From DAIPJH01 sp036770365 (GTDB lineage Bacteria > Pseudomonadota > Alphaproteobacteria > Rickettsiales > UBA998), in contig DAIPJH010000004.1 of NCBI GenBank assembly GCA_036770365.1, forward strand, positions 1 through 64,000: DNA of 64,000 nt, given 5' to 3'. The position numbers were made by a program, and so were the translations under genes. The first letter of the stretch is position 1; every line of letters begins with the position of its first letter. Positions 43,154 through 51,037 of the stretch are shown piece after piece. The notes under the pieces were generated by a model. That model searched no databases and was not told where the DNA came from. It worked only from the letters and a program-made list of their open reading frames with translations.

Positions 43154-44554
43154 ATGTCAGTTGAGTGTTTTGTGGTGGAAGGCAGAGAATCTGCTTTGCC
43201 TGTGTATGTGTTGCAGGAAAAAGATTTGGATGCGTTTTTAGAGGCGCAGTCAGCTTCAGTACGGCAGTGGGTTTTTGCGTGCGGGTTTTCCGCAGCGGTG
43301 GACTCCTATTTGCTTGTACCATCGGAAGATGGTCGTGTGAGCATGGTGTTGGCAGGGGTGGGGTCTGCGTTGCAGGTGTGGTCAGTGGCACATCTTCCTG
43401 CTATTTTGCCAGAAGGTCATTATCGTTTGGTGCTAGAATATTTGCGTGGCGTAGTGATGGATGGTGTTTATGGGATGCTTGCGCTTGGGTGGGGTCTTGC
43501 AACCTATCGCTTTGATGTGTTTAGGAAAAATGAAGTAACGCGTGCATCAACCTTATATATTCCTGATGCAGTGGATGGTGATTTATTACGAGAAATGGTG
43601 GCGTCGATCTTTATGGTACGTGATCTGGTCAATATGCCAGCAAATCATATGTTGCCAAGTCATTTGTCACACGAAGCGCGCCGCGTAGCGGAGGCTTATG
43701 ATGCAAGCTGTAAGATCATTATAGGAGATGACCTGCTTAAGCAAAATTATCCTTCTATTCATGCGGTGGGGCGTGCGAGTGCGGATGCGCCGCGTTTGAT
43801 TGATATGCGATGGGGGGATGATAAGCACCCAAAAGTGACCTTGGTTGGTAAAGGTGTTTGTTTTGACTCGGGTGGCCTTGATATCAAGGGGGCTGATAAT
43901 ATGAAGCTGATGAAAAAAGATATGGGTGGAGCGGCGCATGTGTTGGCTTTGGCGCAATTGATTATGGCGTCGAAGCTTCCTGTGCGTTTGCGTGTACTGA
44001 TTCCTGCTGTGGAAAACAGCATTTCTGCGAATGCATTTCGTCCGATGGACGTCTTGCCTACGCGTAAGGGACTTACGGTGGAGATTGGTAATACGGATGC
44101 AGAAGGTCGGGTAATCTTGTCTGATGCGTTGTATGAAGCGGCAACAGAAAATCCTGATTTGTTGATTGATATGGCGACATTGACGGGTGCGGCGCGAGTT
44201 GCGCTTGGTACAGAGATACCCGCGTTTTTCACTGACGATGATGCACTTGCGCAGGCGTTGCAGCAGGCATCGGTGTCACATTTTGATCCTATGTGGCGTC
44301 TACCGCTTTTTGCGGGGTATGATGAGCAGTTAAAAAGTACAGTAGCTCATCTTAATAATGCTCCTGCTTCAGGCTATGCGGGTGCTATTACAGCGGCACT
44401 TTTCCTCAAGCGTTTTGTAGAGAATGTACGTTCATGGGTACATGTGGACCTGATGGCGTGGAATCTTAAAACGCGTCATGGTCGTCCTGAAGGGGGCGAG
44501 GCGATGGGGCTTCGTGCGCTCTATGCCATGATCGCAGAGAGATATGCTTCTTGA
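43154..44554 (+). CDS. Leucyl aminopeptidase family protein (M17)
   Basis: A 466-residue cytosolic metallo-aminopeptidase. The two-metal site is present: GKGVCFDSGGLDIKG, the catalytic Lys in MKLMKKDMGGAA, and NTDAEGRVILSDAL. LPTRKGLTVEIG and ATLTGAARVALG also match. It is a little shorter than PepA (about 500) and belongs to the PepB-like alphaproteobacterial group. An AAAGAGAG ribosome site lies just upstream. Its role is peptide turnover. The PepA DNA-binding function cannot be judged. Confidence 0.94.
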   Translation: MSVECFVVEGRESALPVYVLQEKDLDAFLEAQSASVRQWVFACGFSAAVDSYLLVPSEDGRVSMVLAGVGSALQVWSVAHLPAILPEGHYRLVLEYLRGVVMDGVYGMLALGWGLATYRFDVFRKNEVTRASTLYIPDAVDGDLLREMVASIFMVRDLVNMPANHMLPSHLSHEARRVAEAYDASCKIIIGDDLLKQNYPSIHAVGRASADAPRLIDMRWGDDKHPKVTLVGKGVCFDSGGLDIKGADNMKLMKKDMGGAAHVLALAQLIMASKLPVRLRVLIPAVENSISANAFRPMDVLPTRKGLTVEIGNTDAEGRVILSDALYEAATENPDLLIDMATLTGAARVALGTEIPAFFTDDDALAQALQQASVSHFDPMWRLPLFAGYDEQLKSTVAHLNNAPASGYAGAITAALFLKRFVENVRSWVHVDLMAWNLKTRHGRPEGGEAMGLRALYAMIAERYAS

Positions 44555-44617
44555 CGTATGAAATCATGGCTATGGTCTTGCGCTTACGTGATAAACGCTT
44601 TACTATTTCGCATGTGA

Positions 44618-44623
44618 TATAAT
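44618..44623 (+). promoter_or_regulatory. Perfect -10 hexamer upstream of the MarR gene
   Basis: TATAAT at 44618-44623, which would give a start about 15 bp before the ATG at 44644. No good -35 is found at 16-18 bp, so it may be an extended or activator-dependent promoter. Confidence 0.35.
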
Positions 44624-44643
44624 GAACGGATTTGGGTATTCTT

Positions 44644-45081
44644 ATGAATGAAATCATGAAAAAAGCACCGCCGCTTTCAACTTTAAAAGCTTTGCATTTG
44701 TGGCATGATGTGATGTTGCAGGCAATGAGGACGATGGATTTTGATCTGTCTACTCGGCAAGCGGGATTGGTTATGCATGTTTATTTACGTGCAGGGCCGC
44801 ATACGATTCGATCGCTTGCTGAAGATCTTGGTATGTCAAAGGCAGCAGTGTGTCGTGCGGTGGATACACTCAGTATGGCAAAATTGATCAAACGTAAAAA
44901 AGATGAATCAGATCGCCGTAATGTTTTTATTCAACGTACGGTGCATGGGTCTGTTTTTTTGAGTGATTTTGCAGATATTATTATGAAACTAGCTGAACCT
45001 GCTGGGGTAGATGTTGGCGTCTTAGATGCAGAAAATGCGATGGTGGATGTGGAAGATCATCGTGATGCAGTCGATGCGTAG
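44644..45081 (+). CDS. MarR-type winged-helix regulator
   Basis: A 145-residue DNA-binding protein. The winged helix has TIRSLAEDLGMSKAAVCRAV (helix-turn-helix) and KRKKDESDRRNVFIQRT (the wing, with the DxRR motif of MarR proteins). Helices at both ends would form the dimer. The C-terminus is acidic. The ligand and target are unknown. The following membrane gene (43 bp away) is a natural candidate target. ATG 44644 is preferred to a TTG at 44632. Confidence 0.85.
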   Translation: MNEIMKKAPPLSTLKALHLWHDVMLQAMRTMDFDLSTRQAGLVMHVYLRAGPHTIRSLAEDLGMSKAAVCRAVDTLSMAKLIKRKKDESDRRNVFIQRTVHGSVFLSDFADIIMKLAEPAGVDVGVLDAENAMVDVEDHRDAVDA

Positions 45082-45124
45082 TCATCAATGAAGTTGTAAC
45101 ATAGATAGTGGGACATGAAGTCGC

Positions 45125-45973
45125 ATGGATTATTATGTGGAAGTAGACGGACGTAAACAAGGTCCTTTTGATACAATGGCGTTGATACGTAAGATTCGTG
45201 GTGGGCGTCTTAAGCGGATGGATGTGATCTGGCTTGGCTGGGATGGCGAGCGCGTGAGTGCCATTGATATTAATGGGTTTCTCGAAATTTTCGATGAATA
45301 TGATGAAGAAGCATTCAAACAAGAAATGAAGCCGACTGCGCAGCGTGTATATGGTGTTAAGGAATTGCTGGTAGGTGGTGTCGATTTTTTAACACAAAAT
45401 CTGATTGTACTTGTCTTTACAGGTGTGTTTTTTGTTCTTGGGCTGGGTGGTGGCGCGCTTTTGTCTGCCATTCCACTGGTAGGTGGCTTATTCGCTGGTT
45501 TTTGGCTGTATGGTGTTTTTTCTTTGTACCAAGTTTCTATGCTGCGTAAAAGCAGGATGCAGTTGGTGACACCTGAATTTCTTATCGCAGTGGTAAAGCG
45601 TTTTGGGCTTCAGCTTATGGGAGCATCCGTGGTCATTGGTGGTCTGTTGTTTGGTCTTCCTGCTTTGCTTGCAACGTTCACAGGGCAGCCAGCTTTATTG
45701 TTTTTGATGTTGCTTCCGGGGAGTGTCATGTGGATGTTCTTTTGCTTCGCACCACTTTTGATCGTAGATCGTGGTATGAAGGGAATTCCTGCGCTTGGCT
45801 ATAGTTTTAATATGGTACGCCAAATGGGTCCCAATATGCTTACTATCTACACCATATTGTTGGTTAACTATATAGCTGCTCCTACGGGTATTTTGTTGGT
45901 GTTAAGCTTGCCTGTCACGATGGTTGCAATGTGCGAATTGTATGACAGTTTCTTCAATCAGTTTGAGGCTTAG
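45125..45973 (+). CDS. Membrane protein with N-terminal GYF_2/DUF4339 domain
   Basis: A 282-residue protein. Residues 1-58 match the DUF4339 (GYF_2) fold (YYVEVDGRKQGPFDTMALI, then DVIWLGWDGERVSAI), a presumed protein-interaction domain. About five membrane segments follow, at roughly 80-105, 108-130, 160-185, 190-215 and 240-268, Gly- and Leu-rich. The C-terminal region resembles small integral membrane domains in RDD- or DUF975-like proteins, but I cannot name it. It ends 3 bp from the convergent TraB/GumN gene. Confidence 0.75.
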   Translation: MDYYVEVDGRKQGPFDTMALIRKIRGGRLKRMDVIWLGWDGERVSAIDINGFLEIFDEYDEEAFKQEMKPTAQRVYGVKELLVGGVDFLTQNLIVLVFTGVFFVLGLGGGALLSAIPLVGGLFAGFWLYGVFSLYQVSMLRKSRMQLVTPEFLIAVVKRFGLQLMGASVVIGGLLFGLPALLATFTGQPALLFLMLLPGSVMWMFFCFAPLLIVDRGMKGIPALGYSFNMVRQMGPNMLTIYTILLVNYIAAPTGILLVLSLPVTMVAMCELYDSFFNQFEA

Positions 45974-45976
45974 GCA

Positions 45977-46942
45977 TTAGAAAATGTAGAACCCTGCTTT
46001 TTCCAAGCGTTCTAAAACACCATTTTCTCCCACAAGATGTAACACACCAATACCGATAAAGCGATTGCCGAGGCGAAGTTCAGGTATAATGCGTTCTGCC
46101 ATGCTTTGATTTCGGCGATAAATGATGCCATTTAATAGGGTGTTGCGTAAATTTTTATCTTCTACCTCAAAGAAGCTGAGTTTTCCAATACGCTCAACTT
46201 CCGCCATATTGCCTGCAATATAGGCTCGTTCGAGTTCATCGTTGAGATTGCGTATGGCAGTGATGTTGGTGATAGTGTCACGCACAAGGTTAACTTCCTG
46301 CCCTCGTGTCATATCCTCGAATGTTGCAAATTGTTCTGCGACGGTCTCTAGGCTTTGTAGAGGAACGTTGGATTTACGTGCATGCACCTGTAGGAGTTCG
46401 TCGAGAACCGCACCGTCCCCTTTGGGGGCTGGGTATTCCATTAAAATGGTGCTGGCCCATGGGCGGTAACGCAATAAAATAGGGTCAGGAAATCCTTCGT
46501 GATACTGAAGAATAAGAGCTTTTGCTTGTTTGAAAAGTGCGTCTCCAAGTAGAGATTGCAGTGTATTTGTTTCGTTTTGGGGAAGTAGAACACGACTGAT
46601 GATTTCTAGATTGGTTTTTTTGTCTGAAATAATTTCAAAAAACGCAGCTTTAGATTGGGAGAGAATTGCAAAGGCTTTTTTTGATTTGCTAATGATCTTG
46701 TGGTTATCTGAATGGAGTGTGCCGAGGATATGGCTGGGGTGGCTTGTGTCACAGCTATAGAGTGTGAGCATGACGCCAACATCCTGCAATCTTTTACGTA
46801 CAGGGATATATTTCTTTTGTTCTTCTGGGGTGCAGTAAGCCTTTTTTTCAAGCGCAATGCTATCTCGTGGTGTACCTATAATCAGTACACTAAGTAACAT
46901 TAGAAAAATGTATAATGAACTTCTCATATATCCTTTGTACAA
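45977..46942 (-). CDS. TraB/GumN family protein
   Basis: A 321-residue exported protein. The N-terminal MYKGYMRSSLYIFLMLLSV segment is a signal peptide (cleavage near residue 30). The TraB/GumN (Tiki-like) fold shows HILGTLHSDNHKI with paired catalytic-site His, AFFEIISD with Glu, and NRFIGIGVLHLVGENGVLERL near the C-terminus. The family is thought to include metalloproteases, while the bacterial role is unclear. Most members are about 280-340 residues, so this is full length. Confidence 0.88.
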   Translation of the reverse strand: MYKGYMRSSLYIFLMLLSVLIIGTPRDSIALEKKAYCTPEEQKKYIPVRKRLQDVGVMLTLYSCDTSHPSHILGTLHSDNHKIISKSKKAFAILSQSKAAFFEIISDKKTNLEIISRVLLPQNETNTLQSLLGDALFKQAKALILQYHEGFPDPILLRYRPWASTILMEYPAPKGDGAVLDELLQVHARKSNVPLQSLETVAEQFATFEDMTRGQEVNLVRDTITNITAIRNLNDELERAYIAGNMAEVERIGKLSFFEVEDKNLRNTLLNGIIYRRNQSMAERIIPELRLGNRFIGIGVLHLVGENGVLERLEKAGFYIF

Positions 46943-47011
46943 AAAAAAAGTGGTTATGCCAAGGGGGTGTGAGTAAAAAAATTAAAATTAGGTAAGGCTT
47001 GGGTTATTTTG

Positions 47012-47806
47012 TCACAGACCGAGTAGTGTATGGGTAGCTTTGACGACATCGTTTTGACGCATCAGTGATTCTCCAACTAAGAAGCAATCAATACCGATCG
47101 CTTGCATTGCTTTGATATCGTTATGTGTGGCAATACCACTTTCACAGACTATGGTATAGCCCTCTGGGATAAGGGTTTTTAGGCGTCGAGATGTATCAAG
47201 AGATACCTCAAGCGTTTTAAGGCTTCGGTTATTGATGCCGAGCAGCTCAGGGGTAAGGTGGGTCAAGGCAGTTTCGAGTTCTGCTTCGTCATGGACTTCT
47301 AGCAAAACATCCATGTAATGAGCATGTGCAATATCTTGTAGTTCCTTAGCTTGCGTGGGGGAGAGTGCCGCCATGATCAGCAAAATACAATCTGCTCCGA
47401 GTGCGCGTGACTCTACAATTTGATAGGGGTCGACCATAAAATCTTTGCGAAGGATGGGAAGTGATGCGGCGGCGTGTGCTTGCTGGAGATAGCGGTCATC
47501 TCCTTGAAAATAAGGGATATCTGTCAGCACGGAAAGACATGCTGCGCCACCTGTTGTGTAGGCTTGTGCGAGTCTGGTGGGGTCAAAGTCAGCGCGAATA
47601 AGTCCTTTGCTGGGAGATGCTTTTTTAATTTCTGCGATCAGCCCAATACCTGTTTGTGCGGCTTTGGTGGTAAGTGTGGTAGCAAATCCACGTGGTACTG
47701 GTGCGGCGTATGCGCATTCTTCAAGTTCACGTAGCGTTATTTTTTGCCTGTTTTGTGCAATCCAAAGGCGTTTTTCCGCGCAGATCTTTTCGAGTGTGTT
47801 GGTCAT
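47012..47806 (-). CDS. trpC: Indole-3-glycerol phosphate synthase
   Basis: A 264-residue TIM barrel for the fourth tryptophan step. It has LIAEIKKASPSKGLIRADFD, LPILRKDFMVDPYQI, LGINNRSLKTLEV and VCESGIATHNDI, all active-site loops. It is not fused to trpF. The start ATG 47806 overlaps the trpD stop as ATGA, so I prefer it to a longer frame reaching 47860. It is the last gene of the minus-strand ppiD-trpEGDC run, and no clear terminator follows. Confidence 0.97.
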   Translation of the reverse strand: MTNTLEKICAEKRLWIAQNRQKITLRELEECAYAAPVPRGFATTLTTKAAQTGIGLIAEIKKASPSKGLIRADFDPTRLAQAYTTGGAACLSVLTDIPYFQGDDRYLQQAHAAASLPILRKDFMVDPYQIVESRALGADCILLIMAALSPTQAKELQDIAHAHYMDVLLEVHDEAELETALTHLTPELLGINNRSLKTLEVSLDTSRRLKTLIPEGYTIVCESGIATHNDIKAMQAIGIDCFLVGESLMRQNDVVKATHTLLGL

Positions 47807-48834
47807 GATGGGGTTTCTTGCGGGTTGGTTAGTTTGATGAATTGTTGCAGTTTTTCCCATGCCGTGCCGCTGGTGACGGCTTTATGCGCAAGAGCGATAC
47901 CATCTTCGAGTGAGGTAACGTTACCTGCAACAATGAGTGCTGCCGCGGTATTGAGTAAAACAATATCAAGATAAGCGGATGGTGTGCCTTGTAAGACATC
48001 ACGCATTGCATCTGCATTGGTTTCTGGGTCTCCACCACGTAATGCTTCTTCATGTACGCGTGCGAGTCCTACTTCTTCAGGGGTAATCGTTAATTCACGT
48101 ATCTTACCTTCTTTGAGTTCGCAGATGAATGTTGCTGACGTGGTGGTCAGCTCGTCCATGCCGTCTGCGCCGCAAACAATCCACGCATGAATGCTGCCGA
48201 GATTACGTAGGGTTTCAGCGAGTGGCATAAGCCATTTCTTGTCATAAACGCCAACTACTTGACGTTTCACTCCTGCAGGATTGGCGAGAGGGCCAAGTAG
48301 GTTAAAGATAGTACGCAGTCCGAGTTCAACGCGCACAGGGGCAATATGGCGCATAGCAGCGTGATAGCGCGGCGCATTCATGAAGCATAAGCCGCATTGT
48401 TCAAGGGCATGTTGTGATGTTGTTAAGTCAATATCAACCCCGACACCTAGCGCACGTAGTACATCGGCTGATCCTGAAGCGGAAGTAATGGAGCGATTGC
48501 CGTGTTTGGCAACAGGAATACCACATGCCGCAGTGACAATGGCGACCGCGGTAGAAATGTTGTAGGTTTGTTTGCCGTCTCCGCCTGTGCCACAGGTATC
48601 TATCGCATTTTCAGGGGCATCAAGCGTGGCGGCTTTGGCGCGTAGCACACGTGCGCCTGCGGTTATTTCGGTAACGGTTTCACCCTTTTGGCGTAGTCCC
48701 ATTAAAAACGCTCCCATCTGTGCAGGGGTTGCACCGCCGTTCATGATGATCTGAAAGGCATGGGTCGCGATCTCTTCAGGTAAATCACGTTTAAAGGCGA
48801 GTTCGGTTAAGATGTCTTGAATCGTGTTGGACAT
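47803..48834 (-). CDS. trpD: Anthranilate phosphoribosyltransferase
   Basis: A 343-residue enzyme that transfers phosphoribose from PRPP to anthranilate. The glycine-rich PRPP loop AIDTCGTGGDGKQTYNIST, then VAKHGNRSITSASGSADVL, and FMNAPRYHAAMRHIAPVRVELG are present. It is unfused to trpG. Both ends overlap neighbours (TAATG with trpG, ATGA with trpC), indicating translational coupling. Confidence 0.97.
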   Translation of the reverse strand: MSNTIQDILTELAFKRDLPEEIATHAFQIIMNGGATPAQMGAFLMGLRQKGETVTEITAGARVLRAKAATLDAPENAIDTCGTGGDGKQTYNISTAVAIVTAACGIPVAKHGNRSITSASGSADVLRALGVGVDIDLTTSQHALEQCGLCFMNAPRYHAAMRHIAPVRVELGLRTIFNLLGPLANPAGVKRQVVGVYDKKWLMPLAETLRNLGSIHAWIVCGADGMDELTTTSATFICELKEGKIRELTITPEEVGLARVHEEALRGGDPETNADAMRDVLQGTPSAYLDIVLLNTAAALIVAGNVTSLEDGIALAHKAVTSGTAWEKLQQFIKLTNPQETPS

Positions 48835-49403
48835 TAGAGTCTATCCAAAAAGTTTTTAATTATTGCATGACCATGTTCGGACGCGATGCTTTCAGGGTGA
48901 AATTGAACACCGTGGATGGGGTTGATTTTATGTTGTAAGCCCATGATAATATCATCTTCCGTCCATGCAGTGATTTCCAAGCAATCTGGCAGACTCTTGC
49001 GTTCAACAATCAAGGAATGATAGCGTGTGGCGGTGAAGGGTGAGGGAATGCCGGTAAAAATACCTTTGCCATGATGAAACACTTGGCTGGTTTTCCCGTG
49101 CAGTGGTGTGGTGCGAATCACCTTGCCACCAAAAATTTGACCAATCGTTTGATGTCCCAAACAAACGCCAAGTACAGGAATCTTATGACCAAACTCACGT
49201 AAAATCTGCTGACATTGTCCTGATTCATCAGGCGTTCCTGGTCCGGGAGAAATCACGATACCTGACGGCGGAGAGGTTTCTAATGCATGCATATCCACCG
49301 TGTCATTACGTACCACCGTCACTTCTGCACCCATCTCCCCGAGATAATGCACGAGGTTATAGGTAAAAGAATCATAATTATCAATGAGGAGGATGGAGGT
49401 CAT
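48834..49403 (-). CDS. trpG: Anthranilate synthase glutamine amidotransferase
   Basis: A 189-residue class I glutaminase that supplies ammonia to TrpE. It has LLIDNYDSFTYNLVHYL, the oxyanion loop GIVISPGPGTPDESG, the nucleophile in VLGVCLGHQTIGQ and the His-Glu pair in GVQFHPESIASEHG. In many bacteria the same subunit serves p-aminobenzoate synthase. It is separated from trpE by about 100 bp holding a palindromic repeat. Confidence 0.96.
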   Translation of the reverse strand: MTSILLIDNYDSFTYNLVHYLGEMGAEVTVVRNDTVDMHALETSPPSGIVISPGPGTPDESGQCQQILREFGHKIPVLGVCLGHQTIGQIFGGKVIRTTPLHGKTSQVFHHGKGIFTGIPSPFTATRYHSLIVERKSLPDCLEITAWTEDDIIMGLQHKINPIHGVQFHPESIASEHGHAIIKNFLDRL

Positions 49404-49450
49404 GATGTTTGTGTGTTCGGGTTTTTTTAGGTTTTAACTCAAATTGACTT

Positions 49451-49480
49451 GTCATTCCAGCGAAAGCTGGAATCTAGATG
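49451..49480. repeat. ATTCCAGC palindrome between trpE and trpG
   Basis: A perfect 8-bp stem, ATTCCAGC (49454-49461) and GCTGGAAT (49466-49473), with a GAAA tetraloop, preceded by GTC and followed by CTAGATG. The same palindrome lies at 53108-53127 and in decayed form at 31523 and 10710. It resembles REP-like repeats common in proteobacterial genomes. Inside the trp operon it could reduce read-through or protect mRNA ends. Confidence 0.85.
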
Positions 49481-49502
49481 TTTTATATTTATCCTGATAA
49501 GA

Positions 49503-51032
49503 TCAAGCAAACTTTACCGCAAACTCTGCTGCGTGCATCAAGGCTTTGGCTTTGTTACAGGATTCTTGATACTCTGACTCAGGGTCGGAATCGGCGACGA
49601 CGCCTCCGCCTGCTTGGACATAGAGCTTACCATCTTTGAGGAGTCCTGTGCGCAGGGTAATACAGGTGTCCATACTGCCATTTGCAGAGAAATAGCCTAC
49701 ACAACCTGCATAGAAGCTGCGTTTTTCAGGTTCTAATTCGTCGATGATTTCCATGGCACGGATTTTTGGTGCGCCACTGACTGTACCAGCAGGAAACCCG
49801 CTCATCAGTGCGTCAAAACAATCAAAACGTGTTCTGTCCAGTATGCCTTCAACATTGGATACAATATGCATGACGTGTGAATAGCGTTCAACAATCATTC
49901 GTTGTGTGACGCGCACAGAACCTGTCGTTGCGCATTTACCAACGTCATTGCGTCCTAAATCGAGCAGCATGAGATGTTCTGCCAGTTCTTTGGGGTCGGA
50001 CAGTAAATCTTGCTCAAGCGCGTTATCTTCCTCTCGGGTCTTGCCTCTCCAGCGTGTGCCTGCGATGGGGCGGATGGTAATCTTGTCATCACGTACACGC
50101 ACTAAAATTTCTGGGCTTGATCCCACGAGCGAAAACCCATCCATATTGAGATAAAAGAGGAAGGGTGAGGGGTTGAGGTAGCGCAGTGCGCGGTAGAGTG
50201 CAATGGGAGGAAGGTCAAAATCTGCGGTGAAACGTTGCGAAGGAACAACCTGAAAAATATCGCCAGCGCGGATATAGTCTTTCGCTTTTTCCACCATCGC
50301 ATGATAGCTTTCACGAGTTTGATTGGAGGTGAAAACTGGCGAGGTAGTGCTGGCTTCATGGTAGCGCGACGCTGCATCAAGTGGTTGTTCAAGGCGTGAT
50401 AGGGTGGCGTAAAGCCGCTTGCTGGCATTATCATACTCTGCCTCCGCAATGTCACGTGAGCGCGTGGTATTCCAGATGGGAGCGGTGAGGTAAATCACGC
50501 CGTCACGTCCATCAAAAATAATGGTAACGCTAGGACGCATCAACCACGCATCAGGAATGGCGATAGGGTCGGGATTTTCTGACGGTATCTTTTCCACCAG
50601 TTTAATCATGTCGTAGCCTTGATAGCCAATCAGTCCCGCCGCCATCGGTGGCAGTCCTTCAGGAATATCTAAGCGTGATGCATCTATCAGGTGCTTAAGT
50701 GCTTGAATACTGGGTTCGGCTTGTGGGGTGAATATGAATGGGTGATGATGCGGGGTAGTACAAATCTCCGCTTTTTCACCATGGCAACGCCAGATGAGGT
50801 CTGGCTCTAACCCAATGATGGAATAGCGTCCGCGGGTTTCGCCACCTTCCACCGATTCTAACAAAAAGCAAGGTGCGTCGCTTTGTGAAAGCTTAAGCAA
50901 AGCAGAAACAGGAGTATCTAAATCCGCAACGATTTTTGTCCAGATGAGCAGGGGAGTTCCCGCACAAAGTTGCGCAACTCCTACTCCACGAGCAGGAAAA
51001 ATCTCTGACTTATGAGGATGATGTTGCACCAT
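49503..51032 (-). CDS. trpE: Anthranilate synthase component I
   Basis: The 509-residue chorismate-using subunit that makes anthranilate. The N-terminal tryptophan-binding region has CFLLESVEGGETRGRYSIIG, and the catalytic domain has IFQVVPSQRF, FLFYLNMDGFSLVGSSPEIL, RPIAGTRWRGKTREED and FPAGTVSGAPKIRAMEII, all normal. Feedback inhibition by tryptophan is expected from the LLES motif. It begins 6 bp after the ppiD stop. I see no leader peptide or attenuator before it. Confidence 0.97.
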   Translation of the reverse strand: MVQHHPHKSEIFPARGVGVAQLCAGTPLLIWTKIVADLDTPVSALLKLSQSDAPCFLLESVEGGETRGRYSIIGLEPDLIWRCHGEKAEICTTPHHHPFIFTPQAEPSIQALKHLIDASRLDIPEGLPPMAAGLIGYQGYDMIKLVEKIPSENPDPIAIPDAWLMRPSVTIIFDGRDGVIYLTAPIWNTTRSRDIAEAEYDNASKRLYATLSRLEQPLDAASRYHEASTTSPVFTSNQTRESYHAMVEKAKDYIRAGDIFQVVPSQRFTADFDLPPIALYRALRYLNPSPFLFYLNMDGFSLVGSSPEILVRVRDDKITIRPIAGTRWRGKTREEDNALEQDLLSDPKELAEHLMLLDLGRNDVGKCATTGSVRVTQRMIVERYSHVMHIVSNVEGILDRTRFDCFDALMSGFPAGTVSGAPKIRAMEIIDELEPEKRSFYAGCVGYFSANGSMDTCITLRTGLLKDGKLYVQAGGGVVADSDPESEYQESCNKAKALMHAAEFAVKFA

Positions 51033-51037
51033 AGTGA

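Noticed and set aside
51033..51037. A trp leader peptide or attenuator before trpE
   Set aside because: Only 6 bp separate ppiD and trpE, and no Trp-rich short frame precedes them.
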